DNA of 64,000 bases from Streptomyces armeniacus (GTDB taxonomy: Bacteria; Actinomycetota; Actinomycetes; Streptomycetales; Streptomycetaceae), in assembly GCF_003355155.1 (NCBI RefSeq), contig NZ_CP031320.1, forward strand, positions 5,757,367-5,821,366, in the 5' to 3' direction. Position numbers and translations under genes: made by a program. The notes beneath the pieces were generated by a model. That model did no database searches, was not told the DNA's origin, and saw only the letters and a program-made list of their open reading frames with translations. Shown piece after piece: positions 32,869-40,733 of the stretch (its first letter is position 1; each line of letters opens with the position of its first letter).

Positions 32869-33849
32869 ATGCAGCCACGCAATATGTCCATGAGCGGAGT
32901 GGTCGACCTCGCCGCGGTGAAGGCGGCCGGAGAGGCCAAGCAGAAGGCGGAGCAGGTGCGGGCCGACGCGGCCGAGCGCGGCGACAGTGCCGCACCGTCC
33001 GGCCTGGTGATCAACGTCGACGAGGCGAGCTTCGAGGCGGAGGTGCTCCAGCGGTCCGCCGAGGTCCCCGTCGTGATCGACTTCTGGGCCGAGTGGTGTG
33101 AGCCGTGCAAGCAGCTCGGGCCCGTCCTGGAGCGGCTGGCGCAGGAGTACGCCGGACGCTTCCTGCTCGCCAAGATCGATGTCGACCACAACCAGATGCT
33201 CTTCCAGCAGTTCGGTGTGCAGGGCATCCCCGCGGTCTTCGCGGTGGTCGCCGGCCAGGCGCTGCCGCTGTTCCAGGGAGCCGCCCCCGAACAGCAGATC
33301 CGGGAGACACTCGACCAGTTGATCCAGGTCTCGGAGCAGCGCTTCGGGATCACGGGCCTGCAGGGCGTGCCGGAAGGCGACGCCGAGGGCGCGGAGGCGG
33401 AGGGCGAGGAGGCGCCGGCGGCGCCCGAGCCCCCGGAGGACCCGGCGCTCGCCGCCGCGCACAGCGCGCTCGACGCGGGCGATCTGAACGGCGCGGTCCA
33501 GGCGTACAAGAACGTCCTCGCCGACGAGCCGGGCAACACCGAGGCCAGGCTCGGGCTCGCGCAGGCCGAGCTGCTCGCCCGGGTCCAGGACCTCGACGCC
33601 CAGCAGGTCCGCAAGGAGGCGGCGGACCAGCCGACCGCGGTGGACGTGCAGTTGAAGGCCGCGGACCTCGATCTGGTCGGCGGGCATGTCGAGGACGCGT
33701 TCGGCCGGATCGTGGAGACCGTCAAGCGGACCGCGGGCGACGACCGGGAGCGGGCGCGGCTGCGGCTCCTCGAACTCTTCGAGGTGATCGGGGCGGACGA
33801 CCCGCGTGTGGTGACTGCGCGTAGCGCGCTGGCGCGCGTCCTCTTCTGA
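32869..33849 (+). CDS. Thioredoxin-TPR co-chaperone, CnoX (YbbN)-like
   Basis: 326 aa, cytosolic. A basic/Ala-rich start (1-45) precedes a thioredoxin domain with the active site WAEWCEPCK (Cys77, Cys80), then an acidic linker (about 165-190) and a C-terminal TPR-like domain (ALDAGDLNGAVQAYKNVLADEPGN and repeats). CnoX proteins hold oxidatively damaged proteins and pass them to chaperones; many lack redox Cys, but here both are kept. ATG at 32869; an in-frame ATG 15 bp later is possible. Confidence 0.9.
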   Translation: MQPRNMSMSGVVDLAAVKAAGEAKQKAEQVRADAAERGDSAAPSGLVINVDEASFEAEVLQRSAEVPVVIDFWAEWCEPCKQLGPVLERLAQEYAGRFLLAKIDVDHNQMLFQQFGVQGIPAVFAVVAGQALPLFQGAAPEQQIRETLDQLIQVSEQRFGITGLQGVPEGDAEGAEAEGEEAPAAPEPPEDPALAAAHSALDAGDLNGAVQAYKNVLADEPGNTEARLGLAQAELLARVQDLDAQQVRKEAADQPTAVDVQLKAADLDLVGGHVEDAFGRIVETVKRTAGDDRERARLRLLELFEVIGADDPRVVTARSALARVLF

Positions 33850-33891
33850 GTCGTGCGCAACGGCCCACGCCACTCATTGATTTAGCGACAT

Positions 33892-33932
33892 CAGCGGCTG
33901 CTTTTGCCAAAACTTGGCAATCGCAGCCGCTG
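33892..33932 (+). terminator. Two-tier hairpin terminator after the thioredoxin/TPR gene
   Basis: CAGCGGCTGC (33892-33901) pairs with GCAGCCGCTG (33923-33932). Inside, TTGCCAA (33904-33910) pairs with TTGGCAA (33914-33920). It starts 42 bp after the stop. Confidence 0.8.
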
Positions 33933-33945
33933 TTACTCGTAGTAA
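33933..33945. promoter_or_regulatory. TTACT-cgt-AGTAA palindrome, copy 1
   Basis: Arms of 5 bp around a 3-bp centre, directly after the terminator. Together with the near-identical palindrome at 34062 it suggests a pair of sites for one regulator ahead of the DUF6230 operon. Confidence 0.5.
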
Positions 33946-34061
33946 AAACGAGGCGGAAAACCACCCGGACATGTCCGAATAATCCACTTGTCCCGCGATG
34001 TTTCTCGGCGACCCTGAGTGTCCGGCCGACATCATCCGGAGGTTTCCCGGTTATCCAAGCG

Positions 34062-34075
34062 TTACTCGCAAGTAA
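34062..34075. promoter_or_regulatory. TTACT-cgca-AGTAA palindrome, copy 2
   Basis: Same arms as copy 1 with a 4-bp centre, about 130 bp further on. Candidate operator for the DUF6230-DUF6114 genes. Confidence 0.5.
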
Positions 34076-34434
34076 TGAACCCCTTGTGCGTCAGCGTCAG
34101 ATGCACCACGATCGGCCAGGCTCGGTCCATTTCCCGGCCCGCCAACCAGTCGGGCACCCAAGGGCGATGGGTCCCCACCGAGTGGACCGGTGGCACCTTG
34201 GCCGGTCCGCGGGCAGGGGGGTCTCTGCCGCCCGGCGGAGCCTGTCCGCCATGCAGGGTTGCGCGAGAGCGTGGCCAGTGGTTGTCGCTCGGGGGTGATC
34301 GCCGACAGCTCGGAACGCACGTAGAAGTACGCTCCAGATGACGGCGCTCCTTCCCGAGGACGTAGCACTTCTCCCATCCCAGGTATGGGTCCGCAGCTCG
34401 TGCCGGAGATGTACGTCCGAGAAGGAGGAAAGTC

Positions 34435-35049
34435 ATGGAGTCCCTGGCTCGTGGCGGGACCAGATGGAAGCGGTTCGCCGTTGTCATGGTGCCCAGCGTT
34501 GCCGCTACTGCCGCCATCGGAGTAGCCCTGTCCCAGGGCGCGCTGGCGGCTTCGTTCAGTGTGTCGGGTCAGCAGTTCAAGGTGACCGCTGACCGGCTCG
34601 AAGGCACCGGGTTCGCTCAGTACGGCGCGATCGACAGCACCAAGAAGGGCGACAAGCCCGTCACGGTCGTCGGTATGAACGAGGCATCGATCAAGAATCT
34701 TTGCCAGTCGGTCGTCATACCCGTCCCCGTCTTCGGTGACGTGTCGATGAAGCTCAGCGCGGGTGCCGGAAGCACCCCCGTCGAGGCGAAGAAGCTGTAC
34801 ATCGACGCGGACGACCTGTCGACGAACGCGACGTTCAAGAACATCGACATCGGCGTCTCCGTCGATGACACCACCAAGGGCCCCGGCCCGCAGAAGGGCG
34901 ACAAGTACCTGCCGGGCTCCTTCGCCCAGCAGGCGGAGAGCGTCGTCTTCACCGATGTCAAGCAGCGCGCATGGGCCACAACGGCCGGAACATTCAAGCT
35001 CAGTGGACTCAAGATGGCCGTCAAGAAGGGCGCCCACGAGTGCTACTGA
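34435..35049 (+). CDS. DUF6230-family exported protein
   Basis: 204 aa. One hydrophobic segment (FAVVMVPSVAATAAIGVALSQGALA, about 15-40) serves as signal or anchor; the rest is a predicted beta-rich exported domain with two Cys (NLCQSV and HECY). Family members are often mislabelled cholesterol esterase in databases, without catalytic motifs; none is seen here. GGAGG precedes the ATG. The DUF6114 gene follows after 98 bp, a pairing I recall as conserved across Streptomyces. Role unknown. Confidence 0.88.
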   Translation: MESLARGGTRWKRFAVVMVPSVAATAAIGVALSQGALAASFSVSGQQFKVTADRLEGTGFAQYGAIDSTKKGDKPVTVVGMNEASIKNLCQSVVIPVPVFGDVSMKLSAGAGSTPVEAKKLYIDADDLSTNATFKNIDIGVSVDDTTKGPGPQKGDKYLPGSFAQQAESVVFTDVKQRAWATTAGTFKLSGLKMAVKKGAHECY

Positions 35050-35147
35050 GGCACTGATCCGTACGGGCGCGGGGGCACCCCCCTTCCCCGCGCCCGTACG
35101 GCCGCTCCACAAGCAAGCTTTGTGCCAGTCCCCGAGGAGCTGTACGT

Positions 35148-35717
35148 ATGAGCGCCGACACGCGAGAGCGGCCGACCGACCGGCTGGACCGGATGCGCGC
35201 GAATTTCCGGGTGTGGCGAGGACAGCGTCCGTTCTGGGGCGGGATGCTGACACTCCTCGCCGGTCTGCCGATCATGTACATCCCGTACCAGAATCTCACT
35301 CTGGGCTCGCTGACCATCCGGATGTCGACCACCGCGGGCGCGGGTTCGCTGATCATCGGCGTGCTGCTGGTCGTACTCGGGCTGACCATGTGGTACCAGC
35401 CCCACTCCCGGGTGTTCGCCGGTGTCGCGGCGATTCTGCTGGCCCTGGTCTCGCTTGTCGTCTCGAACTTCGGTGCCTTTCTGATCGGCTTCCTGCTGGG
35501 GCTGATCGGTGGTGCGCTCGGTGTCTCCTGGGCGCCCGGCGAACCCGTACGGGAGCGCGACCGGAAGGACGACACGGACGATACGGCGTCACCCTCGGAC
35601 GCCTCCGCGTCCGAGCGGGACACGGACGACTTGTCAGTCACTGGAACGGCTTCCGCTTCGGCATCGCCGACCGGAGCCGACGCGAACCACGCGAACGGGA
35701 GGCACGGTGCCGGGTGA
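35148..35717 (+). CDS. DUF6114 integral membrane protein
   Basis: 189 aa with four membrane helices between about residues 30 and 125 (FWGGMLTLLAGLPIMYIPY, AGSLIIGVLLVVLGLTMWY, VFAGVAAILLALVSLVV, FGAFLIGFLLGLIGGALGVSW). A cytoplasmic Asp/Ser/Ala-rich tail of 60 residues follows. Its stop overlaps the next gene by 11 bp. It probably forms a membrane unit with the DUF6230 protein and the 35707 product. Function unknown. Confidence 0.88.
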   Translation: MSADTRERPTDRLDRMRANFRVWRGQRPFWGGMLTLLAGLPIMYIPYQNLTLGSLTIRMSTTAGAGSLIIGVLLVVLGLTMWYQPHSRVFAGVAAILLALVSLVVSNFGAFLIGFLLGLIGGALGVSWAPGEPVRERDRKDDTDDTASPSDASASERDTDDLSVTGTASASASPTGADANHANGRHGAG

Positions 35718-37080
35718 CGAGATGCGGGAGGACGCGACCGCCTCGACGGACGCCGGCCGTGAGAGAGGCGGCCCGCGGCATGCCGCTCCCCGCAAACCGC
35801 TGCTGACCCGGCTGCACGTCCCGGCCGGCAAGGCGATAGCCATGGCGGCGATGCCGTCCGCCGTGCTGATGGGCATGGGGCTCACGCCCCAGTTGGCCAG
35901 CGCGAAACCGCAGCCCAAGAACCCCTTCAAGGACGGGCCTTGCGTGTCCGCGCCGGACAAGGAAGAGGAAGCGGAGAAGGCCGAGGAGAAGGCCAAGGCC
36001 GAGAAGGCGGCCAAGGAGGCCAAGGAGAAGGCCGAGGCCGCCGCCAAGGCGAAGGCCAAGCGCGAGAAGGCGGCCGAGGAAGCCAGGGAGAAGGCGGAGG
36101 CGAAGAAGCCGGATCCCTCCGGGACATCCGGGTCCTCCGACGGCGAGTCCGGCTCCGGTTCGGATTCCGGTTCCGACTCCGGCACGGACTCCGGCTCGTC
36201 CGGGGACGGCGGTGCCGACAGCCCCGAGCCCGAGCCCTCGGAGTCCGAGCCGAAGAACCCGCTCGACCCGCTGGGGCTGGGCGACAAGATCAAGGACGTT
36301 CTCACTCCCGGCGAGAAGGCCGAGCAGGAAGAGGCCGAGGAGGAGCGCGAGGAGGCGGACAAGCCCGCCGCCGAGCCGTCGCCCTCCGCCGGGGACGAGA
36401 GCCGCAACCCGGTCGAGGACACCGCGGACAAGGTCGAGAAGGGTGTCGAGGACGCCACCGACGGCCTGCGGAAGGGTGCCGAGGACGCGAAGGACAAGCT
36501 GCCGAAGCCGTCCCCGTCCGAGACCGGGGACAAGTCCGGCAAGGACGAGAAGGACGGCGAGGACGCCAAGGACAAGGCGGGCGAGGACGAGGACGGGAAG
36601 AAGCCGTTCCCGTGCGTGGAGGAGAAGAAGGTCGCCGGCAGCGACCAGGAGACCCCCGCCACCCTCCCGAACCAGCCCTGGTACCTGGAGGCTTCCTCAC
36701 TCGCCCTGCACGGCCTCGACTACAAGGGCGTCGTCAACGTCAAGATGGCGAACGGCGAGTCCAAGCAGGCGCTGAAGTTCACGGCGTCCAGCCTCGACAT
36801 CGGCGACCTGCACCAGATCGTCGAGGGCCAGGACGGCGCGAAGTACCACGTACAGGCGGCCAAGGGCTCCACGTCCACCATCCGCGACGGCCAGGTCACC
36901 ATGTACACCGAGCGGTTGCAGGGGAACCTGTTCGGGCTGATCCCGATCGTCTTCGATCCGGAGCACCCGCCGCCGGTCAACCTGCCCGAGGTGTTCTTCA
37001 CGAAGGTGAAGGTCACACAGGCGGGCCAGTTCGGCGGCACCCTCACGGTGCCCGGACTGCACCAGAGCATCACGCGCTAG
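35707..37080 (+). CDS. Exported protein with Lys/Glu-rich stalk and C-terminal beta domain
   Basis: 457 aa. A membrane/signal segment (about 38-62, AIAMAAMPSAVLMGMGLTPQLASA) is followed by a charged Ala/Lys/Glu stretch likely to be coiled coil (80-135), Ser/Asp/Pro-rich disordered regions (136-305) and a compact C-terminal domain (about 325-457: ASSLALHGLDYKGVVNVKMANG to FFTKVKVTQAGQFGGTLTVPGL). One Cys sits near each end of the stalk. The layout resembles a surface stalk carrying a lipid- or ligand-binding head. GTG start overlaps DUF6114. I do not recognise a named family. Confidence 0.82.
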   Translation: MPGDEMREDATASTDAGRERGGPRHAAPRKPLLTRLHVPAGKAIAMAAMPSAVLMGMGLTPQLASAKPQPKNPFKDGPCVSAPDKEEEAEKAEEKAKAEKAAKEAKEKAEAAAKAKAKREKAAEEAREKAEAKKPDPSGTSGSSDGESGSGSDSGSDSGTDSGSSGDGGADSPEPEPSESEPKNPLDPLGLGDKIKDVLTPGEKAEQEEAEEEREEADKPAAEPSPSAGDESRNPVEDTADKVEKGVEDATDGLRKGAEDAKDKLPKPSPSETGDKSGKDEKDGEDAKDKAGEDEDGKKPFPCVEEKKVAGSDQETPATLPNQPWYLEASSLALHGLDYKGVVNVKMANGESKQALKFTASSLDIGDLHQIVEGQDGAKYHVQAAKGSTSTIRDGQVTMYTERLQGNLFGLIPIVFDPEHPPPVNLPEVFFTKVKVTQAGQFGGTLTVPGLHQSITR

Positions 37081-37111
37081 CCGCGACGCAACGGAACGCG
37101 GCGCGGCGCAG

Positions 37112-37145
37112 CGGACGGGCTGGAGAACACTCTCCAGCCCGTCCG
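37112..37145. terminator. 15-bp stem bidirectional terminator
   Basis: CGGACGGGCTGGAGA (37112-37126) pairs perfectly with TCTCCAGCCCGTCCG (37131-37145) around a 4-nt loop, between the convergent 35707 and pyk genes. Confidence 0.9.
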
Positions 37146-37195
37146 GCGTGTGCGGGGCGTACGCACAACGCGCGGCGCGTACGTACGGCGCGGCC

Positions 37196-38620
37196 CTAGG
37201 CCTCGCCGCCCAGGTGGTGCACCCGGACCATGTTCGTGGTGCCGGGCACTCCGGGCGGGGAGCCGGCGGTGATGATCATCGTGTCGCCCGCGTCGTACCG
37301 CTTCAGCTTCAGCAGCTCCCCGTCGACCAGGTCGACCATCTCGTCCGTCGTGTTCACGTGCGGCACGACGTACGTCTCGACGCCCCAGCTCAGCGACAGC
37401 TGATTGCGCGTCGGGGTGTCCGTCGTGAAGGCCAGGATCGGCTGGACGGCGCGGTAGCGGCAGAGGCGGCGGGCCGTGTCGCCGGACTTGGTGAACGCGA
37501 TCAGCGTCTTCGCGTCCAGGAAGTCCGCCATCTCGCAGGCGGCGCGGGCCACCGAACCGCCCTGCGTACGCGGCTTCCTGCCCTGCACCAGCGGCTGCAG
37601 GCCGCGGCTCAGCAGCTCCTCCTCGGCGGCCTCGACGATCTTCGACATCGTCTTGACCGTCTCGATCGGGTACTGCCCGACCGACGACTCCGCGGACAGC
37701 ATCACCGCGTCCGTGCCGTCCAGGATCGCGTTCGCGACGTCGGACGCCTCGGCGCGCGTGGGCCGCGAGTTGGTGATCATCGACTCCATCATCTGGGTCG
37801 CCACGATCACCGGCTTCGCGTTCCGGCGGCACAGCTCGATCAGCCGCTTCTGCACCATCGGGACCTTCTCCAGCGGATACTCCACCGCCAGGTCGCCGCG
37901 TGCCACCATCACGCCGTCGAACGCGAGGACGACCTCCTCCATGTTCTGCACGGCCTGCGGCTTCTCCACCTTCGCGATCACCGGGACGCGGCGTCCGACC
38001 CGGTCCATCACGCGGTGCACGTCCCGTACGTCCGAGGCGTTCCGTACGAAGGACAGCGCGACCATGTCGGCGCCCATCCGCAGCGCGAACTCCAGGTCCT
38101 CGACGTCCTTCTCGGACAGCGCCGGCACGTTCACGGCCGCGCCGGGCAGGTTGATGCCCTTGTGGTCGGAGATCACGCCGCCCTCGATCACGATGCAGCG
38201 CACGCGCGGCCCGTCGACCTCGATGACCTGGAGCGCGACGTTGCCGTCGTTGATCAGGACCGGGTCGCCCTTGGCGACGTCGCCCGGCAGGCCCTTGTAC
38301 GTGGTGCCGCACACGGACTTGTCGCCCGCGACGTCCTCCGTGGTGATGGTGAACTCCTCACCGCGCACCAGCTCCACGGGGCCCTCGGCGAAGGTCTCCA
38401 GGCGGATCTTGGGCCCTTGCAGGTCGGCGAGCACCCCGACCGCGCGGCCGGTGTCCTCGGCGGCCTTGCGGAGCCGGTGGTACCGCTCCTCGTGCTCGGG
38501 GTGGGTCCCGTGGCTCATGTTGAAACGGGCCACGTTCATGCCGGCGTCGATCAGCGTCTTCAGCTGCTCGAAGGAGTCGACCGCGGGGCCCAGGGTGCAG
38601 ACGATTTTGGAACGGCGCAT
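37196..38620 (-). CDS. pyk: Pyruvate kinase
   Basis: 474 aa, the last glycolytic step (phosphoenolpyruvate + ADP to pyruvate + ATP). MRRSKIVCTLGPAVDS is the family start. FNMSHGTHPEHEERY, DLQGPKIRL, the catalytic Lys in VPVIAKVEKPQAV, the metal site GVMVARGDLAVE and MMESMITNSRPTRAEASDVANA are all present. ATG at 38620 is preferred over ATG 38629 because GAAAGG then sits about 9 nt upstream and the N-terminus matches homologues. It lies 71 bp downstream of ackA on the same strand. Confidence 0.97.
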   Translation of the reverse strand: MRRSKIVCTLGPAVDSFEQLKTLIDAGMNVARFNMSHGTHPEHEERYHRLRKAAEDTGRAVGVLADLQGPKIRLETFAEGPVELVRGEEFTITTEDVAGDKSVCGTTYKGLPGDVAKGDPVLINDGNVALQVIEVDGPRVRCIVIEGGVISDHKGINLPGAAVNVPALSEKDVEDLEFALRMGADMVALSFVRNASDVRDVHRVMDRVGRRVPVIAKVEKPQAVQNMEEVVLAFDGVMVARGDLAVEYPLEKVPMVQKRLIELCRRNAKPVIVATQMMESMITNSRPTRAEASDVANAILDGTDAVMLSAESSVGQYPIETVKTMSKIVEAAEEELLSRGLQPLVQGRKPRTQGGSVARAACEMADFLDAKTLIAFTKSGDTARRLCRYRAVQPILAFTTDTPTRNQLSLSWGVETYVVPHVNTTDEMVDLVDGELLKLKRYDAGDTMIITAGSPPGVPGTTNMVRVHHLGGEA

Positions 38621-38691
38621 GGGCGGCATCCTTTCACTTTGTTCAGGAGCGAAACGTATCGGGGGTGAGCCGGCTCACGTACTGAGCCCGG

Positions 38692-39909
38692 TCACACGTG
38701 TTTGACCAGTGCGTATGTCTGCCGTGCGATCTCAAGCTCCTCGTCCGTGGGCACCACCGCCACCGCGACCCGGGCGTCCTCCGGGGAGACCAGCCGGGGC
38801 ACGGCGGCGCGCTCCTCGTTCCGCGCCGGGTCCACGGCGAGACCCAGCCCTTCGAGCCCGGCCGTGGCGGCCTCCCGTACGGGCGCCGAGTTCTCGCCCA
38901 CGCCGGCCGTGAAGGCCACCGCGTCCACGCGGCCGAGCACCGCGTAGTAGGCGCCGATGTACTTCCGCAGCCGGTGCACGTAGATGTCGAACGCGAGCGA
39001 CGCCGTCTCGTCGCCCGCGTCGACCCGGCGCCGGATCTCCCGCATGTCGTTGTCGCCGCAGAGGCCGACGAGCCCGCTCTTCTTGTTCAGCAGGGTGTCG
39101 ATCTCGTCGACCGACATCCCGGCGACCCGGGCCAGGTGGAAGATCACCGCCGGGTCCGTGTCACCGGAACGGGTTCCCATCACCAGGCCCTCAAGCGGAG
39201 TCAGCCCCATCGACGTCTCCACGCACACCCCGCCGCGTACGGCCGACGCGGACGCGCCGTTGCCCAGGTGCAGCACGATGACGTTCACCTCGGACGGGTC
39301 ACGGCCGAGCAGCTCGGCGGTCCGCCGCGAGACGTACGCGTGCGAGGTGCCGTGGAAGCCGTAGCGGCGGACGCGGTGCTCGTCCGCCGTCCGTACGTCG
39401 ATCGCGTACCGGGCGGCGTACTCCGGGATGGTGGTGTGGAACGCGGTGTCGAACACGGCGACCTGGGGGAGCCGCGGGTTGAGGGCCAGCGCCGTACGGA
39501 TGCCCCGCAGGTTCGCCGGGTTGTGCAGCGGGGCGACCGGCACGAGCCGTTCGATCTCCTTCAGCACGTCGTCGTCGATCAGTGTCGGCTCGGTGAACCG
39601 CCTGCCGCCGTGCACCACCCGGTGGCCCATGGCGGCCAGTTCGGGCGAGTCCAGGCCCATGCCGTCCGCGGCCAGCTCGTCGGCGGCGGCCTTCAGGGCG
39701 GCGTCGTGGTCGGGGACGGGCGCGTCGTGCGTACGGGTCTCTCCGCCGCTGCCGCTGCCGCCGTCACCGCCGCCGTTCAGGGGGGTGTGCGTCAGCCGGG
39801 AGGTGCGCTCCCCGATCCGTTCCACCAGCCCGGTCGCCAGCCGGGCGCCGTCCGCCATGTCCAGCAGCTGGTACTTCACCGACGACGAGCCGGAGTTGAG
39901 CACCAGCAC
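38692..39909 (-). CDS. ackA: Acetate kinase
   Basis: 405 aa; converts acetyl phosphate + ADP to acetate + ATP. Motifs: VLVLNSGSSSVKYQLL, MGHRVVHGGRRF, the VFDTAFHTTIP loop, YGFHGTSHAYV, LHLGNGASASAV and VAFTAGVGENSA. A Gly/Ser-rich insertion (about 46-56) is unusual. GTG at 39909 is the only standard start in frame after the preceding stop and has no ribosome site. Homologues usually start a few residues earlier and, in S. coelicolor as I recall, follow pta directly. Here pta is absent. The lost coupling suggests the operon was broken by the adjoining island. Confidence 0.93.
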   Translation of the reverse strand: MLVLNSGSSSVKYQLLDMADGARLATGLVERIGERTSRLTHTPLNGGGDGGSGSGGETRTHDAPVPDHDAALKAAADELAADGMGLDSPELAAMGHRVVHGGRRFTEPTLIDDDVLKEIERLVPVAPLHNPANLRGIRTALALNPRLPQVAVFDTAFHTTIPEYAARYAIDVRTADEHRVRRYGFHGTSHAYVSRRTAELLGRDPSEVNVIVLHLGNGASASAVRGGVCVETSMGLTPLEGLVMGTRSGDTDPAVIFHLARVAGMSVDEIDTLLNKKSGLVGLCGDNDMREIRRRVDAGDETASLAFDIYVHRLRKYIGAYYAVLGRVDAVAFTAGVGENSAPVREAATAGLEGLGLAVDPARNEERAAVPRLVSPEDARVAVAVVPTDEELEIARQTYALVKHV

Positions 39910-40071
39910 CCGGGTGGGGGCGCCGGTGCCGTTGCCGGTGGGGGTTGGGGGCCCCGCCCGCCCCGTACCCGCAACGGTGACCCGCGACGCGACCCCGGCC
40001 GCCCCCGCGGCACTGTGCCCCGCCGCCTGACCGCTCCGTCGGGCGGCGGTCGCTCACCCGCCCCCACGCCG
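39910..40071. other. Gene-less junction upstream of ackA
   Basis: GC-rich sequence between the ackA start and the tandem repeats. The ackA frame stays open through it as an Ala/Gly/Thr/Pro-rich text with no start codon. No recognisable C-terminus of pta was found in any frame. It may be scar sequence at the island edge. Confidence 0.45.
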
Positions 40072-40151
40072 CCTACCGCAAGTACGTCCTACCGCAGGTA
40101 CGTCCTACCGCAGGTACGTCCTACCGCAGGTACGTCCTACCGCAGGTACGT
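40072..40151. repeat. Five tandem 16-bp repeats at island edge
   Basis: CCTACCGCAGGTACGT is repeated five times (starts 40072, 40088, 40104, 40120, 40136), the first with one change. The last copy contains the final codons and stop of the HD gene (TYLR-stop), so the repeats are duplications of that gene's end. No spacers, so not CRISPR. Confidence 0.95.
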
Positions 40152-40712
40152 CCGCTGCCAGTCGAGCGACGACATCGTCTCCGCCGCGTCCGCAAGCGCC
40201 ATCGCCGACGGGGTCTTGAGCCGGGACCGTGTGGTGTCGACCCATTCCCGCGCGTTGCGGTAGCCCTGCTCGAGGTACTCCAGCCCTTGGATCACGCACT
40301 CCAGCTTGTCGGCGTCGTGCGCGACCAGAACCTCGAGGGAGTCCCCGGTCTCGTACTCGTCGACAACGGCCTGAATGCCTGCGGCCACAGCCGGATGCGC
40401 GTCGGCGAGCTGATCCCGGGTGACGTCCTCGTTCTTCGCCGCGGTGAGGTACCGCCGCCCGACCCAGGGGATGTCTCCGACCCGCGTTTCCTGCGTGTCG
40501 TGGAAGGTGCACAGAAGCGCGACGCGCGCGGGGTCCGCTCCTTCCATCATCGCCAGCACCGCTCCGATCAGCGCCGTCCGAAAACTGTGCTCGGCGATCG
40601 TCTCCGGATCCTTGACGCCCACGATCCACCAGCCCGTGCGCTTCCCTCGCTTGAGCGCGCCCATCTCCATCAGATAGCCCGCGGTCCCGCTGGCACGCTG
40701 ATCGTCAGACAT
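40137..40712 (-). CDS. HD-domain hydrolase (YfbR/HDDC2-like nucleotidase)
   Basis: 191 aa. The metal-binding HD pattern is complete: His in IAEHSFRTAL, His-Asp in CTFHDTQETRVGDI, and the final Asp in AHDADKLECV. These proteins mostly remove phosphate from 5'-deoxynucleotides. It starts 21 bp after the XRE regulator gene and is probably in its operon. The stop falls inside a 5 x 16-bp repeat. Co-location with a radical SAM enzyme and a kinase suggests a role in making or clearing a nucleotide-like metabolite; this is inference. Confidence 0.88.
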   Translation of the reverse strand: MSDDQRASGTAGYLMEMGALKRGKRTGWWIVGVKDPETIAEHSFRTALIGAVLAMMEGADPARVALLCTFHDTQETRVGDIPWVGRRYLTAAKNEDVTRDQLADAHPAVAAGIQAVVDEYETGDSLEVLVAHDADKLECVIQGLEYLEQGYRNAREWVDTTRSRLKTPSAMALADAAETMSSLDWQRTYLR

Positions 40713-40733
40713 GCGGTCTGTCCCTCCGGTGGA

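Larger units (their letters stand above)
33850..34434. other. 585-bp non-coding region before the DUF6230 operon
   Basis: It holds a long hairpin (33892-33932), two TTACT/AGTAA palindromes (33933-33945 and 34062-34075) and a locally A/T-rich stretch around 33930-33990. The ribosome site GGAGG lies just before 34435. A 107-codon open frame at 34018-34341 has no ribosome site or protein-like composition and is not called. The region is probably a long leader or multiple promoters. Confidence 0.6.

Noticed and set aside
34018..34341. A 107-codon gene in the leader of the DUF6230 operon
   Set aside because: No ribosome site, low-complexity Gly/Arg/Pro text, and it crosses a candidate operator.
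39764..40067. Pta remnant upstream of ackA
   Set aside because: All three leftward frames were read; none resembles the C-terminus of phosphotransacetylase.
40072..40151. CRISPR array
   Set aside because: Repeats are directly adjacent without spacers and no cas genes are present.
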